From: Saccharomonospora marina XMU15
GTDB taxonomy: Bacteria > Actinomycetota > Actinomycetes > Mycobacteriales > Pseudonocardiaceae
NCBI RefSeq assembly: GCF_000244955.1
Contig: NZ_CM001439.1
Coordinates: forward strand, 4,138,643-4,202,642
DNA: 64,000 nucleotides
Reading direction: 5' to 3'
How positions within the stretch are numbered: position 1 is the stretch's first letter; every line of letters starts with the position of its first letter. This document shows, piece by piece, positions 52,148-60,820 of this stretch. Below the pieces are notes generated by a model. That model saw only the letters and a list, made by a program, of their open reading frames with translations, was not told where the DNA came from and did not search any database. The translations under genes were made by a program, and so were the position numbers.

Positions 52148-53269
52148 TCAGCGCAGTGCGGCGAAGAACGCGCGCAGGTCAGCGGCGTAGTCGTCGGGCC
52201 GGTCCATGGCGACGAAGTGGTGTCCTTCCGGGTTGTGTTCGGGCCAGTGCACGATGGTGTTGTCGCGCTCGGCGAGCCTGCGGACTCCCGGAGGACCGCT
52301 GTACACGCCGGTCGGCGCGACCTTTTGCCCTTCGGGCCAGCTGAACCCGGTGCTGTCGTAGTACAGCCATGCCGACGACCCGAACGTTCCGGTTAGCCAG
52401 TACAGGCTCACGTTGGTCAGGAACAGGTCACGGGCGATCGCCTGCTCCAGTGGCTTGCCGCCTGCGTTGAACTCGTGGAACTTCTGTGTCATCCAGGCCA
52501 GCGCCGCCACGGGAGAGTCGTGCCAGCCGTAGGCGAACGTCTGCGGTGCCGTGCCGAGCAGTCCGTGGTGATCCACCCCGTTCATCCAGTCCTGTTTCGA
52601 AAGCTCGGCGAAGGCTTCGCGTTCGTCGTCGGTGAGCTGCGACATGTCGTCCTGGCCGGGAAAGCCCAGCCCGCCGGTGATGTAGACGCCGACAACGTGG
52701 TCAGCCGCTGCGGTGGCAACGGCGGGTGCGACGTAGGCGCCGAAGTCGCCGCCCTGGGTGCCGTACCGGTCGTAGCCGAGACGCCGCATGAGTTCTGCCC
52801 AGATCCGCGCCACGCGTGCGGCGTTCCAACCGGTCTCCCCTGGTGGGGAGGAGAACCCGAAGCCGGGCAGCGACGGCACCACCACATGGAACGCCTGCTC
52901 GCCGTTTCGCGGCCTGGCGAGCAGGTCGATGAAGTCGACGAACTCCACGAAGGAGTTGGGCCAGCCATGGGTGAGAACAAGCGGCAGCGCGTCCGGCTCG
53001 GGCGAGCGCACGTGCAGGAAGTGGATGTCGAGACCGTCGATCTCGGTGAGGTACTGCGGGAACTCGTTCAGCCGCGACTCGTGGACGCGCCAGTCGAATT
53101 CGTCGCGCCAGTACGTCGCCAGCTCTTTCAGGTAGCTCACCGGGACCCCTCGGCTCCACCCTTCGCCGGGCAGTTGCCCCGGCCAACGCGCCAGGTCCAG
53201 CCGAGAACGCAGGTTGTCGAGCTCGGCTTGCGGGATCTCGATGCGGAACTGTCGGATGTCTTCGCTCAT
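52148..53269 (-). CDS. Epoxide hydrolase (EHN + alpha/beta hydrolase)
   Basis: A 373-aa soluble enzyme that hydrates epoxides. Residues about 5-110 are the EHN cap domain (FRIEIPQAELDNLRSRLDLARWPGQLP, YWRDEFDWRVHESRLNEFPQYLTEIDGLDIHFLHVRS). The core has THGWPNSFVEF (oxyanion HGWP), nucleophile Asp in GTQGGDFGAYVAP, the lid Tyr region, and catalytic His in NPEGHHFVAMDRPDD. ATG at 53269 (MSEDIRQF); an ATG 3 codons earlier is possible. It is divergent from the WYL regulator with a perfect inverted repeat between. Confidence 0.92.
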   Translation of the reverse strand: MSEDIRQFRIEIPQAELDNLRSRLDLARWPGQLPGEGWSRGVPVSYLKELATYWRDEFDWRVHESRLNEFPQYLTEIDGLDIHFLHVRSPEPDALPLVLTHGWPNSFVEFVDFIDLLARPRNGEQAFHVVVPSLPGFGFSSPPGETGWNAARVARIWAELMRRLGYDRYGTQGGDFGAYVAPAVATAAADHVVGVYITGGLGFPGQDDMSQLTDDEREAFAELSKQDWMNGVDHHGLLGTAPQTFAYGWHDSPVAALAWMTQKFHEFNAGGKPLEQAIARDLFLTNVSLYWLTGTFGSSAWLYYDSTGFSWPEGQKVAPTGVYSGPPGVRRLAERDNTIVHWPEHNPEGHHFVAMDRPDDYAADLRAFFAALR

Positions 53270-53287
53270 GTGGCACAAGCTAGCTTC

Positions 53288-53314
53288 GATGTAGGCCAGA
53301 TCCTGACCTACATC
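53288..53314. promoter_or_regulatory. 8-bp perfect inverted repeat between epoxide hydrolase and regulator
   Basis: GATGTAGG at 53288-53295 and CCTACATC at 53307-53314 are exact reverse complements separated by 11 bp. The site is between starts at 53269 and 53333 and is the likely binding site of the WYL regulator, overlapping both promoters. Confidence 0.75.
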
Positions 53315-53332
53315 TCAGGCATTCTGGAAGCC

Positions 53333-54292
53333 ATGACAGATCCCTCGGCCCGGCTGCTGCGGCTGCTGTCGCTGTTGCAGACCCCGCGCGAATGGCCTGG
53401 CAGCGAACTCGCCCGGCGGCTGGAGGTCAGCCCGCGCACCGTTCGGCGGGACATCGAGCGGCTACGCGCTCTGGGCTACCCGGTGGAAGCGGCGCTGGGA
53501 GCCGAAGGCGGTTACCGGCTGGTCGCGGGGACGGCCATGCCGCCGCTGCTGCTCGACGACGAGGAGGCCGTCGCCATCGCCGTCGGTCTGCGGATCGCCT
53601 CCGGTAACGCGGTCGAGGGCATCGAGCAGGCAGCCGTGCGGGCACTGACGAAGCTGGAGCAGGTGCTTCCGTCCCGGCTGCGCAGGCGGGTCGGTGCGTT
53701 GGCTTCGGCGACGGTTCCGATACTGGCAGGCATCGGCCCGAAGATCGATCCGGAAACGCTGACCGTGCTGGCCACAGCCACCGAGGGCCGCGAGCGGCTG
53801 CGCTTTCGCTACCGGGCCGGTGACGGCGCCGAGAGTAACCGTCAGGTAGAGCCTTACCGGCTGGTTTCGATGGGCCGTCGCTGGTACCTGCTCGGCTTCG
53901 ACACCGGAAGGGACGACTGGCGCATCTTCCGGGTCGACCGGATCGAGGCGCCGCTGCTGACCGGCGCGCGGTTCGCCCCTCGGGACCTTCCCGCCGAGGA
54001 TGCGGCCGCTTACGTCACCAGCAAGCTGTACTCGCTGGCCCCCACTTACCGCGCCGTCGTGACCCTGCACGCTCCCGCCGACGTGGTGAGAGCCCGGTGG
54101 GGCGGCGCGGGTGGCGAAGTGACGCCGCTGGAGGAGCACACCTGCCGGCTGCGCAGCCATACCGACACCGTCGAGTGGCTCGGATTCCGGCTCACCATGC
54201 TCGGCGTCGACTTCGAGGTGCACGAGCCGCCGCAGTTGGTCGAGTACCTGCGCGCGCTGGGTGAACGTGCCGTCCGCGCTTCGGGAGGCTGA
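53333..54292 (+). CDS. WYL-domain transcriptional regulator (HTH_11)
   Basis: A 319-aa regulator. N-terminal winged HTH_11 (about 5-60: LLRLLSLLQTPREWPGSELARRLEVSPRTVRRDIERLRALGYPV, shown in parts), WYL domain about 135-215 (RFRYRAGDGAESNRQVEPYRLVSMGRRWYLLGFDTGRDDWRIFRVDRI split) and the WYL C-terminal extension to the end. WYL proteins sense a small ligand or nucleic acid. Start ATG 53333. By gene order it probably represses or activates the divergent epoxide hydrolase gene through the repeat at 53288-53314. Confidence 0.9.
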   Translation: MTDPSARLLRLLSLLQTPREWPGSELARRLEVSPRTVRRDIERLRALGYPVEAALGAEGGYRLVAGTAMPPLLLDDEEAVAIAVGLRIASGNAVEGIEQAAVRALTKLEQVLPSRLRRRVGALASATVPILAGIGPKIDPETLTVLATATEGRERLRFRYRAGDGAESNRQVEPYRLVSMGRRWYLLGFDTGRDDWRIFRVDRIEAPLLTGARFAPRDLPAEDAAAYVTSKLYSLAPTYRAVVTLHAPADVVRARWGGAGGEVTPLEEHTCRLRSHTDTVEWLGFRLTMLGVDFEVHEPPQLVEYLRALGERAVRASGG

Positions 54293-54337
54293 GGAGCGTT
54301 GATCGACGAACCGGGCCGGATCACTTCGGCACGTCGG

Positions 54338-55168
54338 CTACCCCCTTGCGACGAGCACGTCGGAGGGCGCCTGCCGCAGTACGTGCTGGGCGACGGTGCC
54401 CAGCAGGGCGTGCCCGAGGTGGAAGTGCGTCCCGCTGCCCACGACGGTCAGGTCCGCCCCGTACCGCCGCACCAACTCCGGTAGCACGCCGCGTGGCTCG
54501 CCCGACTCCACCTTGATCACGCTGGGGGCGGGCTCGAGGTCGCCCGCCAGCTCTTCGATTCGCGGTCGCACCCGTTCGGTGCTCACGTCGCGCAGCCGGT
54601 CGAGATCGTCTTCCTCGATTCCGCGCATGCGCATGAGATGCTCACCGACGACCACGCTGACGTGCACGATGATGTGGTCGGCTCCGGGGGTGAGCGAGGT
54701 ACCCACCCCGGCCGCCACCGCCGCGTGTCGCGATGCCTCCACCGCGAGCAGCACGGTGCGGTAGGCGCCCTCGACCTGGTTCTTCACCACAAGCACCGAT
54801 GTCACGCTGGCGCGTACCAGGTTCTCCGTGGTGCTGCCGACCAGCGCACCCAGTTTCCAGTGCCCGCCGCGCTCACCAACCACCAGCAGGTCGGCTTCGC
54901 GCTCGACGGCCTCGGACACGGTCACCGAAGCGGGCTTTCCCTGCCGTACCACGGTCTGCGCGTCGACCTCCGGCGCGAACTTCTCGACGTGCGAGCGCAG
55001 CCACTCGGCCGCGAAATCGACGAGTTCGGGTTCGACGTCGAACGGCACCACGTGCACGGCGATCAGCCGCGCCCCGTGTTCGGCGGCGAGCAGCCCGGCT
55101 CTTTTCACCGCCTGCCCCGAACGGTCGGACAGGTCGGTCGCGACCAGTATTCGGCGAAAACGCGTCAC
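54338..55168 (-). CDS. Tandem universal stress protein (two USP domains)
   Basis: A 276-aa protein with two USP domains, residues about 1-140 and 145-276. The first has RILVATDLSDRSGQAVKRA and VGERGGHWKLGALVGSTTENLVRASVTSVLVVK; the second ends VVGSGTHFHLGHALLGTVAQHVLRQAPSDVLVARG. The ATP-binding G-2x-G-9x-G(S/T) pattern is clear in both. Mycobacterial tandem USPs of this type bind ATP and act in dormancy. GTG at 55168 with a weak GGCGG upstream; 5-prime of it the ORF is not supported. Confidence 0.9.
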   Translation of the reverse strand: MTRFRRILVATDLSDRSGQAVKRAGLLAAEHGARLIAVHVVPFDVEPELVDFAAEWLRSHVEKFAPEVDAQTVVRQGKPASVTVSEAVEREADLLVVGERGGHWKLGALVGSTTENLVRASVTSVLVVKNQVEGAYRTVLLAVEASRHAAVAAGVGTSLTPGADHIIVHVSVVVGEHLMRMRGIEEDDLDRLRDVSTERVRPRIEELAGDLEPAPSVIKVESGEPRGVLPELVRRYGADLTVVGSGTHFHLGHALLGTVAQHVLRQAPSDVLVARG

Positions 55169-55257
55169 GCAACACCGCCCGCCTCGACGTCGGGTCCCTG
55201 ACTGGGAGGTTAGCGGCAGGTCAGCGGTTCGGCCGGACGAAGCTGCCTGCTGGGAGC

Positions 55258-55677
55258 TCACGATCCCGCGTACTTCTCCAGACGATGGGCGAGGGTTTGC
55301 CTGTCGACGAGGTGGAAGTTCACGACCGCCTGGCTGCCCTGCTCCGCACCGCGCAGCGCGTTGGCCACGAACGCGGCCACTTCGGCGGGGGCGGGTAGCA
55401 ACTCGTCGACGAACTGCGCGATCACCTGCTGCGGTTCGTTCGGGGCGGTCTCGACCGCGATCCGCCAGCCGCGGCGCTCGCTCCAGTTGAGCATGAGGTC
55501 ACGGTCGGGGTGTGCGGACCAGCGAGCGGCCAGGCCCAGGTAGCCGGTGGCCGTGTCGCTGATTTCGAAGCTGGTGCCTTCGGCGGGCAGACCGATCGCC
55601 GCGGCGACGGCTCGGATGTAGCCGCCGAGCCCGCGAGCCAGGGCAACAGTGCTGTCATGGCTGCTGTCGGTGTCCAT
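55258..55677 (-). CDS. DUF6292-like conserved hypothetical protein
   Basis: A 139-aa cytoplasmic protein. GLGGYIRAVAAAIGLPAEGTSFEISDTATGYLGLAARW and SAHPDRDLMLNWSERRGWRIAVE have the look of the actinobacterial DUF6292 family from memory. It has no catalytic motif. ATG at 55677 is chosen; no strong ribosome-binding site. It lies 84 bp 3-prime of a small ORF on the same strand and upstream (in transcription order) of the USP gene. Confidence 0.7.
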   Translation of the reverse strand: MDTDSSHDSTVALARGLGGYIRAVAAAIGLPAEGTSFEISDTATGYLGLAARWSAHPDRDLMLNWSERRGWRIAVETAPNEPQQVIAQFVDELLPAPAEVAAFVANALRGAEQGSQAVVNFHLVDRQTLAHRLEKYAGS

Positions 55678-55760
55678 GCCGACCACGCTAGGGGTGCCGC
55701 CGTCCGGTACTCGACCGCCGGAAAGGTGCCGTCCGCCCCGCATCACGACTGCCGAATCGC

Positions 55761-55937
55761 CTACCGCTGCCGTCCCCGCGGTCGGCGCTGAACGCTGCCC
55801 GCGTGCGGCGCCCGGAAGTCGGGCGAGTCGGCCTCGTCGGTCGTGGCGACGTTGGCCGCGAGCTTTCCGTAGTCGATGGTTTCTTCACGTTCGCTGTGGC
55901 TGAACACCACAGGCTGCACAGCTGCTGGTGTTGACAT
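55761..55937 (-). CDS. Small ORF (58 aa) immediately after the desaturase
   Basis: A 58-aa peptide, MSTPAAVQPVVFSHSER at the N-terminus, with EETIDYGKLAANVATTDEADSPDFRAPH and an Arg-rich end. GAGGAG lies 5 bases upstream of the ATG, a strong site, so it is translated. No family is recognised. It starts 27 bp after the stop of the desaturase gene on the same strand and is likely co-transcribed with it; a role with the desaturase is possible. Confidence 0.7.
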   Translation of the reverse strand: MSTPAAVQPVVFSHSEREETIDYGKLAANVATTDEADSPDFRAPHAGSVQRRPRGRQR

Positions 55938-55964
55938 GGAACTCCTCAATGGGTGTACCCGCGG

Positions 55965-57011
55965 CTACTTCGCGACGCGGGCCGCGGCGCGCAGCGGCGC
56001 GCCGATGGAATGCAGGTGACGCAGCACTTCGGCGTATGAGGCGAAAGCACCGGTCTGGCTGTAGGGGAGGCCGATCCGGCTGCAGTACTGCTCGACCAGC
56101 GGCTGCGCGTGTCGCAGGTTGGCCCTTGGCATGCTGGGGAAGAGGTGGTGCTCGATCTGGTAGTTCAGCCCGCCGAGGGCGAAGTCGACGACGCGGCCGC
56201 CTCGCACGTTGCGTGAGGTGAGAACCTGCTTGCGCGGGTGGTCGAGCTTCTCACCCGCGGTGAGCATCGGCATGCCCTTGTGGTTTGGGGCGAACGACAT
56301 TCCGAGGTAGATGCCCCACAGTCCCTGGTGGATCGCGATGAAGGCGATGGCCTGAAGGGGTGAGAGGACAACGAAGACGGCGGTGAGGTAACCGACGATG
56401 TGCGCGGTGAGCAGCGTCGCTTCCAGCCGGGTCGCCTTGACCTCGCGGCGCAGTACGGCCTGGATGCTGGAAAGGTGCAGGCTCAACCCCTCGAGCAGCA
56501 GCAGCGGGAAGAACAGGAACGCCTGGTACTTCGCTGTCCATCGCTGGAAGCCGCGCTTCTCGGCGGCCTGACCGTGGCTGAACGCCAGCAGCGGGATGTC
56601 GAGATCGGGGTCGTCGTCCTCGTGATTGGGGTTGGCGTGGTGCCGGTTGTGCTTGCCGACCCACCACGCGAAGCTGAGTCCCACGAGGCCACCGTGCACA
56701 TACCCGACTACGCGGTTGGCGCGGCTGCCGCGGAAGATCTGCTTGTGACCCGCGTCGTGGCCGATGAAGGCCAGCTGAGCGAACACGATCGCGAGGAAAG
56801 CCGCGATCAGTAGTTGCCACCAGGACGAACCGAGCAGCGCGAAACCCACCCAGCCGAGGCCGAGCAGCACCGCGTTGACGGTGAATTTCAAGGCGTAGTT
56901 GCCAGGCCTGCGGTTGAGCAGTCCGCGCTGCTTGACGCTGCGGGTCAACTCGGCGAAGTCGCTGCCTGGTCTGGACGGGGCGGTGGAGGTGGAGGTGCCG
57001 CTCGAGGTCAT
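55965..57011 (-). CDS. Acyl-lipid/fatty acid desaturase
   Basis: A 348-aa di-iron membrane desaturase. The three His boxes are HDAGH (about 85-89), HNRHH (about 121-125) and QIEHH (about 289-293), the last with Gln as in front-end/omega desaturases of actinobacteria (DesA3-like). Four to six membrane helices lie between (for example FIGHDAGH preceded by WQLLIAAFLAIVFAQLAF). It would introduce a double bond in an acyl chain of phospholipid or acyl-CoA using oxygen and a reductase. ATG at 57011; the Csp gene lies 101 bp upstream in transcription order. Confidence 0.92.
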   Translation of the reverse strand: MTSSGTSTSTAPSRPGSDFAELTRSVKQRGLLNRRPGNYALKFTVNAVLLGLGWVGFALLGSSWWQLLIAAFLAIVFAQLAFIGHDAGHKQIFRGSRANRVVGYVHGGLVGLSFAWWVGKHNRHHANPNHEDDDPDLDIPLLAFSHGQAAEKRGFQRWTAKYQAFLFFPLLLLEGLSLHLSSIQAVLRREVKATRLEATLLTAHIVGYLTAVFVVLSPLQAIAFIAIHQGLWGIYLGMSFAPNHKGMPMLTAGEKLDHPRKQVLTSRNVRGGRVVDFALGGLNYQIEHHLFPSMPRANLRHAQPLVEQYCSRIGLPYSQTGAFASYAEVLRHLHSIGAPLRAAARVAK

Positions 57012-57066
57012 GGACCACCGTGGGCTTTCTGTGAGTATCGAATGGTTCCGCCTGCCCCGGCGGTGT

Positions 57067-57100
57067 CCTGCCCGTCACCCGGCAGCGGGTGACGGGCAGG
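57067..57100 (-). terminator. Hairpin after cold-shock gene
   Basis: Arms 57067-57080 and 57087-57100 are perfect 14-bp complements around a 6-base loop. It lies 12 bp past the Csp stop and 56 bp before the desaturase start. No U-tract is present, so it may stabilise or attenuate rather than fully terminate. Confidence 0.65.
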
Positions 57101-57111
57101 TCGGGATTCGC

Positions 57112-57315
57112 TCAGAGCGTGCGAACGCCGGTGGCCTGCGGGCCCTTGGCGCCCTGGCCGACGTTGAACTCCACCCGCTGCCCGTCCTCGAGGCTGCGGA
57201 AGCCGCGTGCGTCGATTTCCGAGTAGTGCACGAAGACGTCGGCGCTGCCGTCGTCGGGGGCGATGAAGCCGAAGCCCTTCTCGCCGTTGAACCACTTCAC
57301 AGTTCCCTGTGTCAT
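57112..57315 (-). CDS. cspA: Cold-shock protein (CspA family)
   Basis: A 67-aa OB-fold RNA chaperone. RNP1 KGFGFI and RNP2 VFVHY are intact ([29 protein letters not shown]). Length is that of the actinobacterial Csp group. ATG at 57315 is preceded by GGAAGGGG; a longer ORF reaches 57519 but is not family-like. The sequence upstream of the ATG (57316-57556) may form the long cold-shock leader. Confidence 0.95.
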   Translation of the reverse strand: MTQGTVKWFNGEKGFGFIAPDDGSADVFVHYSEIDARGFRSLEDGQRVEFNVGQGAKGPQATGVRTL

Positions 57316-57556
57316 CTTGTCCCCTTCCAGGAGCCGGTTCGGCGTCCGCACTTCGCGGACGCGGGTAGCCGCAGGTCGAGACGGCCACCACTTCGGCGAT
57401 TCGAAGACAAGCGACACGTCCGCACCGAGATTCCGCGGACGTGAGAACACGAACACGCAAAAACTTGCGACTGCATGGGTAACGTCACCGGCGTACCGGG
57501 TTGTTCCCCGTATGCACACACTACCCCACGCCCGGTGCTCGTGGTGCCGCCCGGGT
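57316..57556 (-). promoter_or_regulatory. Upstream region of cold-shock gene
   Basis: A 241-bp interval that must contain the Csp promoter and a probable long 5-prime untranslated leader, as is known for csp genes. No consensus promoter or a recognisable cold box was identified. Confidence 0.35.
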
Positions 57557-57805
57557 CTACTCGTCGTGCTCCGACCATGCCGAGACGTCGTCGATCGCGG
57601 TGAGTCCGTTGGTGTGGCCGTTGGACATGGCGGCCTGCTGGTCGGCGTGCTCGTCGAGCAGATCTCCGGCCTCGATGAGGGCCGCGGCTACCTCGCGTTG
57701 CGAGGTGACGGGCAGGCTGCCCCGGCGCAACCCCTCGACGACCCCGGGAAGATCGTCACGAAGAGCGACGAGCGCGGTCAACACCTCGTGCACTCCCTGC
57801 TCCAT
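57557..57805 (-). CDS. Hypothetical 82-aa protein
   Basis: An 82-aa acidic helical peptide, [55 protein letters not shown] in the core. ATG at 57805 is preceded by AGGAGGG, so it is probably translated; the longer ORF to 57916 is not supported. No family is recognised. Confidence 0.6.
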   Translation of the reverse strand: MEQGVHEVLTALVALRDDLPGVVEGLRRGSLPVTSQREVAAALIEAGDLLDEHADQQAAMSNGHTNGLTAIDDVSAWSEHDE

Positions 57806-57834
57806 GCGGTAACCCTCCTCAGTCCCCCCTGTTG

Positions 57835-57912
57835 AGCTACCTAGACAGACAATTGGAGCAACGGGATATGACGTCCGGGTCGGGTGGACTGCGCCGACAG
57901 CTACCTGAGGTA
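57835..57912. promoter_or_regulatory. AGCTACCT repeats and palindrome upstream of livH
   Basis: AGCTACCT occurs at 57835-57842 and at 57899-57906, 64 bp apart; the second copy is part of TACCTGAGGTA at 57902-57912, a perfect 5+1+5 palindrome. They lie 66-144 bp before the proposed livH start at 57979 and could be sites for a transport-gene regulator. A TACACT -10-like hexamer is at 57953-57958. Confidence 0.4.
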
Positions 57913-57978
57913 ACAATCACGTACACCGATATTCGTATGCCGAACGTGTGCTTACACTGACCGCCAAATCCGACCCCG

Positions 57979-58989
57979 GTGCGCGAGGTGACTGTGCGTG
58001 TAACCCGATTACTCGTACCGATACTCGCTCTGTTGCTCGTGGTGCTGGCTCCGGCCGCGGCATGGGCGCAGGGCGAAGAGGTACCAGCAGGCCCGACCTT
58101 CCTCGACAGGGCACTGCAGTCGCTGCTCGACGGCATCCAGTTCGGCGCCATCATCGCGATCACGGCGGTGGGCCTCTCGCTCGTCTTCGGCACCACTCAC
58201 CTGATCAACTTCGCGCACGGCGAGCTGGTCACCATCGGCGCCGTCATCGCGTTCTTCCTGAACGTGACCGCGCAGGGGCCCGGCTGGCACATCATCATCT
58301 CGGCGGTGGTCGCCGTCGTGCTCGGTGCCGCGCTCGGCGGGGTGCTGGAACGGGTGATGTGGCGCCCGCTGCGCAACAGAGGCACCGGGCTGATCAACCT
58401 GTTCATCATCACGATCGGCCTTTCGCTGCTGTTGCGGCACGTCGTGCTGGTGTTCTTCGGCTCACGGCCGAGCTCCTACCGGGAGTACGACATCCAGCAG
58501 GCCATCGACCTCGGCCCGGTGGGCATCACCCCGCGAGATCTGACGATCACGGTGCTTTCGGTGCTCGTGCTGCTCGGGGTGGCGTTCATGCTGCAGAAGA
58601 CCCGCATCGGGACCGCCATTCGCGCGGTGTCCAGCAACCGGGACCTGGCCGAGGCCTCGGGCATCGACGTCAACCGCGTCGTGCTCGTGGTGTGGATTCT
58701 CGGCGGCGGGCTGGCCGCGCTCGGCGGGGTCTTCTTCGGCCTTGTCGAGATCATCACCTGGGACATGGGCTTCCGGCTGCTGCTGTTGATGTTCGCCGGC
58801 ATCATCCTCGGCGGGCTCGGCTCTGCCTACGGCGCGATGGTCGGCAGTTTCGTGGTCGGCATCGTCGCGCAGATGTCCAGCCTCTGGTTCCCCATCGACC
58901 TGCAGAACGCCTGGGCGCTGCTCGCGCTCATCGTCGTTTTGCTGATCCGTCCGCAAGGCATTCTCGGCCAGCGGGAACGAGTGGGCTAG
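57979..58989 (+). CDS. livH: Branched-chain amino-acid-type ABC permease LivH
   Basis: A 336-aa permease with about eight membrane helices. LDGIQFGAIIAITAVGLSLVFGTTHLINFAHGELVTIGAV is the conserved LivH core (ALGLSLIFGVLRVINFAHG type), and FFGLVEIITWDMGFRLLLLMFAGIILGGLGS the loop with the GLGS-like motif. An extra N-terminal hydrophobic segment VTRLLVPILALLLVVLAPAAAWA resembles a signal sequence, unusual but seen in some homologues. GTG at 57979 is uncertain because several GTG codons follow. First gene of livHMGF. Confidence 0.88.
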   Translation: MREVTVRVTRLLVPILALLLVVLAPAAAWAQGEEVPAGPTFLDRALQSLLDGIQFGAIIAITAVGLSLVFGTTHLINFAHGELVTIGAVIAFFLNVTAQGPGWHIIISAVVAVVLGAALGGVLERVMWRPLRNRGTGLINLFIITIGLSLLLRHVVLVFFGSRPSSYREYDIQQAIDLGPVGITPRDLTITVLSVLVLLGVAFMLQKTRIGTAIRAVSSNRDLAEASGIDVNRVVLVVWILGGGLAALGGVFFGLVEIITWDMGFRLLLLMFAGIILGGLGSAYGAMVGSFVVGIVAQMSSLWFPIDLQNAWALLALIVVLLIRPQGILGQRERVG

Positions 58990-58998
58990 GCGGTAGAC

Positions 58999-59991
58999 AT
59001 GGACTGGGAAATCATCCTCTCCGACGCGCTTCGGTCGGGCATCGGTCCGATCGCGGCCGTCTATGCGCTCGCCGCGATCGGACTCAACCTCCACTTCGGC
59101 TACACGGGCCTGCTGAACTTCGGCCAGGTCGCCTTCATGCTCGTCGGCGCGTACGGGGTGGCCGCCTCGGTATCGACGTTCGGGCTGTCGTTGTGGGTCG
59201 GTGTGCTGGTCGGGCTCGCCTGCTCGGTGGTGCTCGCGTTACTGCTCGGACTGCCGACGCTGCGGCTGCGCGCGGAGTATCTCGCGATCGCCACCATCGC
59301 CGCGGGCGAGATCCTGCGGCTGTTCTACCGGTCGAGCTGGGCCGAGCCCGTGACCGGTGGCGTGTTCGGGCTGCAGCAGTTCGCGAACGACTTCTACGAC
59401 GTCAACCCCATCCCCAACGACAGGTACGGGTTCTGGCTGCTGAACTTCAGCGCCCGTGACCTGTGGGCGCTGGGCGTGGCATGGGGGCTGGTCGCGCTCA
59501 TGACGGTGCTCATCGCACTGCTCGTGCACAGCCCGTGGGGCCGGGTCATCCGGTCGATCCGCGAGGACGAGGAGGCGGTGCGCAGCCTCGGCAAGAGCGT
59601 CTACGCCTACAAGCTGCAGAGCCTGGTGCTCGGCGGGGCGATCGGCTCGCTGGCGGGCATGATGCTGGCGATCAACAACCAGTCGGTGAACCCGGACAGC
59701 TACGACCCTGTTGTCACGTTCTTCCTCTACACGCTGCTGGTGCTCGGCGGCGCAGGGCGCGTGCTGGGGCCGGTGATCGGCTCGATCCTGTTCTGGGCGA
59801 TCCTCACGTTCTTCGACAGCCTGCTTCGGCAGGCGATCGACGCGGGTGTCATCTCGCCGACGATCATCGCGGCCCCTGAGGTCGGAGCGGTGCGCTTCGC
59901 CCTGGTCGGGCTCGGCCTGATGCTGCTCATGATCTTCCGGCCGCAAGGCATTCTCGGCAGTCGCAAGGAGATGCTGCTCGATGTCCGCTGA
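58999..59991 (+). CDS. livM: Branched-chain amino-acid-type ABC permease LivM
   Basis: A 330-aa permease. LAAIGLNLHFGYTGLLNFGQVAFMLVGAYG is the LivM pattern (GYxGLxNFGQ), with QSLVLGGAIGSLAGMMLAINNQSVNPDSYDP and LGGAGRVLGPVIGS following. ATG at 58999, 9 bp after the livH stop. It overlaps livG by 11 bp. Confidence 0.92.
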   Translation: MDWEIILSDALRSGIGPIAAVYALAAIGLNLHFGYTGLLNFGQVAFMLVGAYGVAASVSTFGLSLWVGVLVGLACSVVLALLLGLPTLRLRAEYLAIATIAAGEILRLFYRSSWAEPVTGGVFGLQQFANDFYDVNPIPNDRYGFWLLNFSARDLWALGVAWGLVALMTVLIALLVHSPWGRVIRSIREDEEAVRSLGKSVYAYKLQSLVLGGAIGSLAGMMLAINNQSVNPDSYDPVVTFFLYTLLVLGGAGRVLGPVIGSILFWAILTFFDSLLRQAIDAGVISPTIIAAPEVGAVRFALVGLGLMLLMIFRPQGILGSRKEMLLDVR

Positions 59992-60820
59992 CCTCGCGAA
60001 CGTCGCCCCGGAAGCCGGGGTGGCCAAGCCCGACGCACTGCTGGTCGCCGACGGTGTCACTCGCCGCTTCGGCGGGCTCACCGCCGTGCGGGTGGACCAC
60101 CTGGAGATCCAGCGGGGTGCCATCACCGCGCTGATCGGCCCGAACGGCGCGGGCAAGAGCACCCTGTTCAACGTGCTCAGCGGCTTCGACCGGGCGGACG
60201 CGGGCAGCTGGTCGTTCGACGGGCACGACATCAGCAAACGCCCCGCACATCGCGTCGCCCGCCGGGGCATGGTGCGTACGTTCCAGCTCACGAAGACCCT
60301 GTCGCGGCTGTCGGTGATGGAGAACATGAAACTCGCCGCGCGGCACCAGCGCGGTGAGCGGTTGGCGCTCGCGGTGCTACGCCCGTTGTGGCGCTCCCAG
60401 GAGCGCGAGATCGAGCGCCGCGCCGACGAACTGCTGGAGCGCTTCCGGCTTTCCCACATGCGCGACGAGTACGCGGGCACGCTCTCAGGCGGGCAACGCA
60501 AGCTGCTGGAGATGGCGCGGGCCTTGATGGTGCGACCCACGATGGTCATGCTGGACGAACCGATGGCGGGCGTGAACCCGGCGCTCACCCAGTCACTGCT
60601 CGGCCACATCACCGAACTGCGTGACGAAGGCATGACGGTGTGCTTCGTCGAGCACGACATGGATGTGGTGATGGGTATCAGCGACTGGGTGGTGTGTATG
60701 GCCGAGGGCGAGGTGGTGGCCGAAGGGCCGCCGCGGGCCATCGGCAAGAACCCGGCCGTGATCGACGCCTACCTCGGCAAGCAGCACGACGAACCCGAAT
60801 CGAGGCCCGACGATGAGTGA
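59981..60820 (+). CDS. livG: ABC ATP-binding protein LivG
   Basis: A 279-aa ATPase. Walker A GPNGAGKST, Q-loop region VRTFQLTKTLSRLSVMENMKLA, signature GTLSGGQRKLLE, Walker B MVMLDEPMAGVNP and H-loop CFVEHDMDVVM. The MAGVNP and EHDM variants are LivG-typical. ATG at 59981, overlapping livM; it overlaps livF by 8 bp. Partner of LivF. Confidence 0.92.
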   Translation: MSADLANVAPEAGVAKPDALLVADGVTRRFGGLTAVRVDHLEIQRGAITALIGPNGAGKSTLFNVLSGFDRADAGSWSFDGHDISKRPAHRVARRGMVRTFQLTKTLSRLSVMENMKLAARHQRGERLALAVLRPLWRSQEREIERRADELLERFRLSHMRDEYAGTLSGGQRKLLEMARALMVRPTMVMLDEPMAGVNPALTQSLLGHITELRDEGMTVCFVEHDMDVVMGISDWVVCMAEGEVVAEGPPRAIGKNPAVIDAYLGKQHDEPESRPDDE

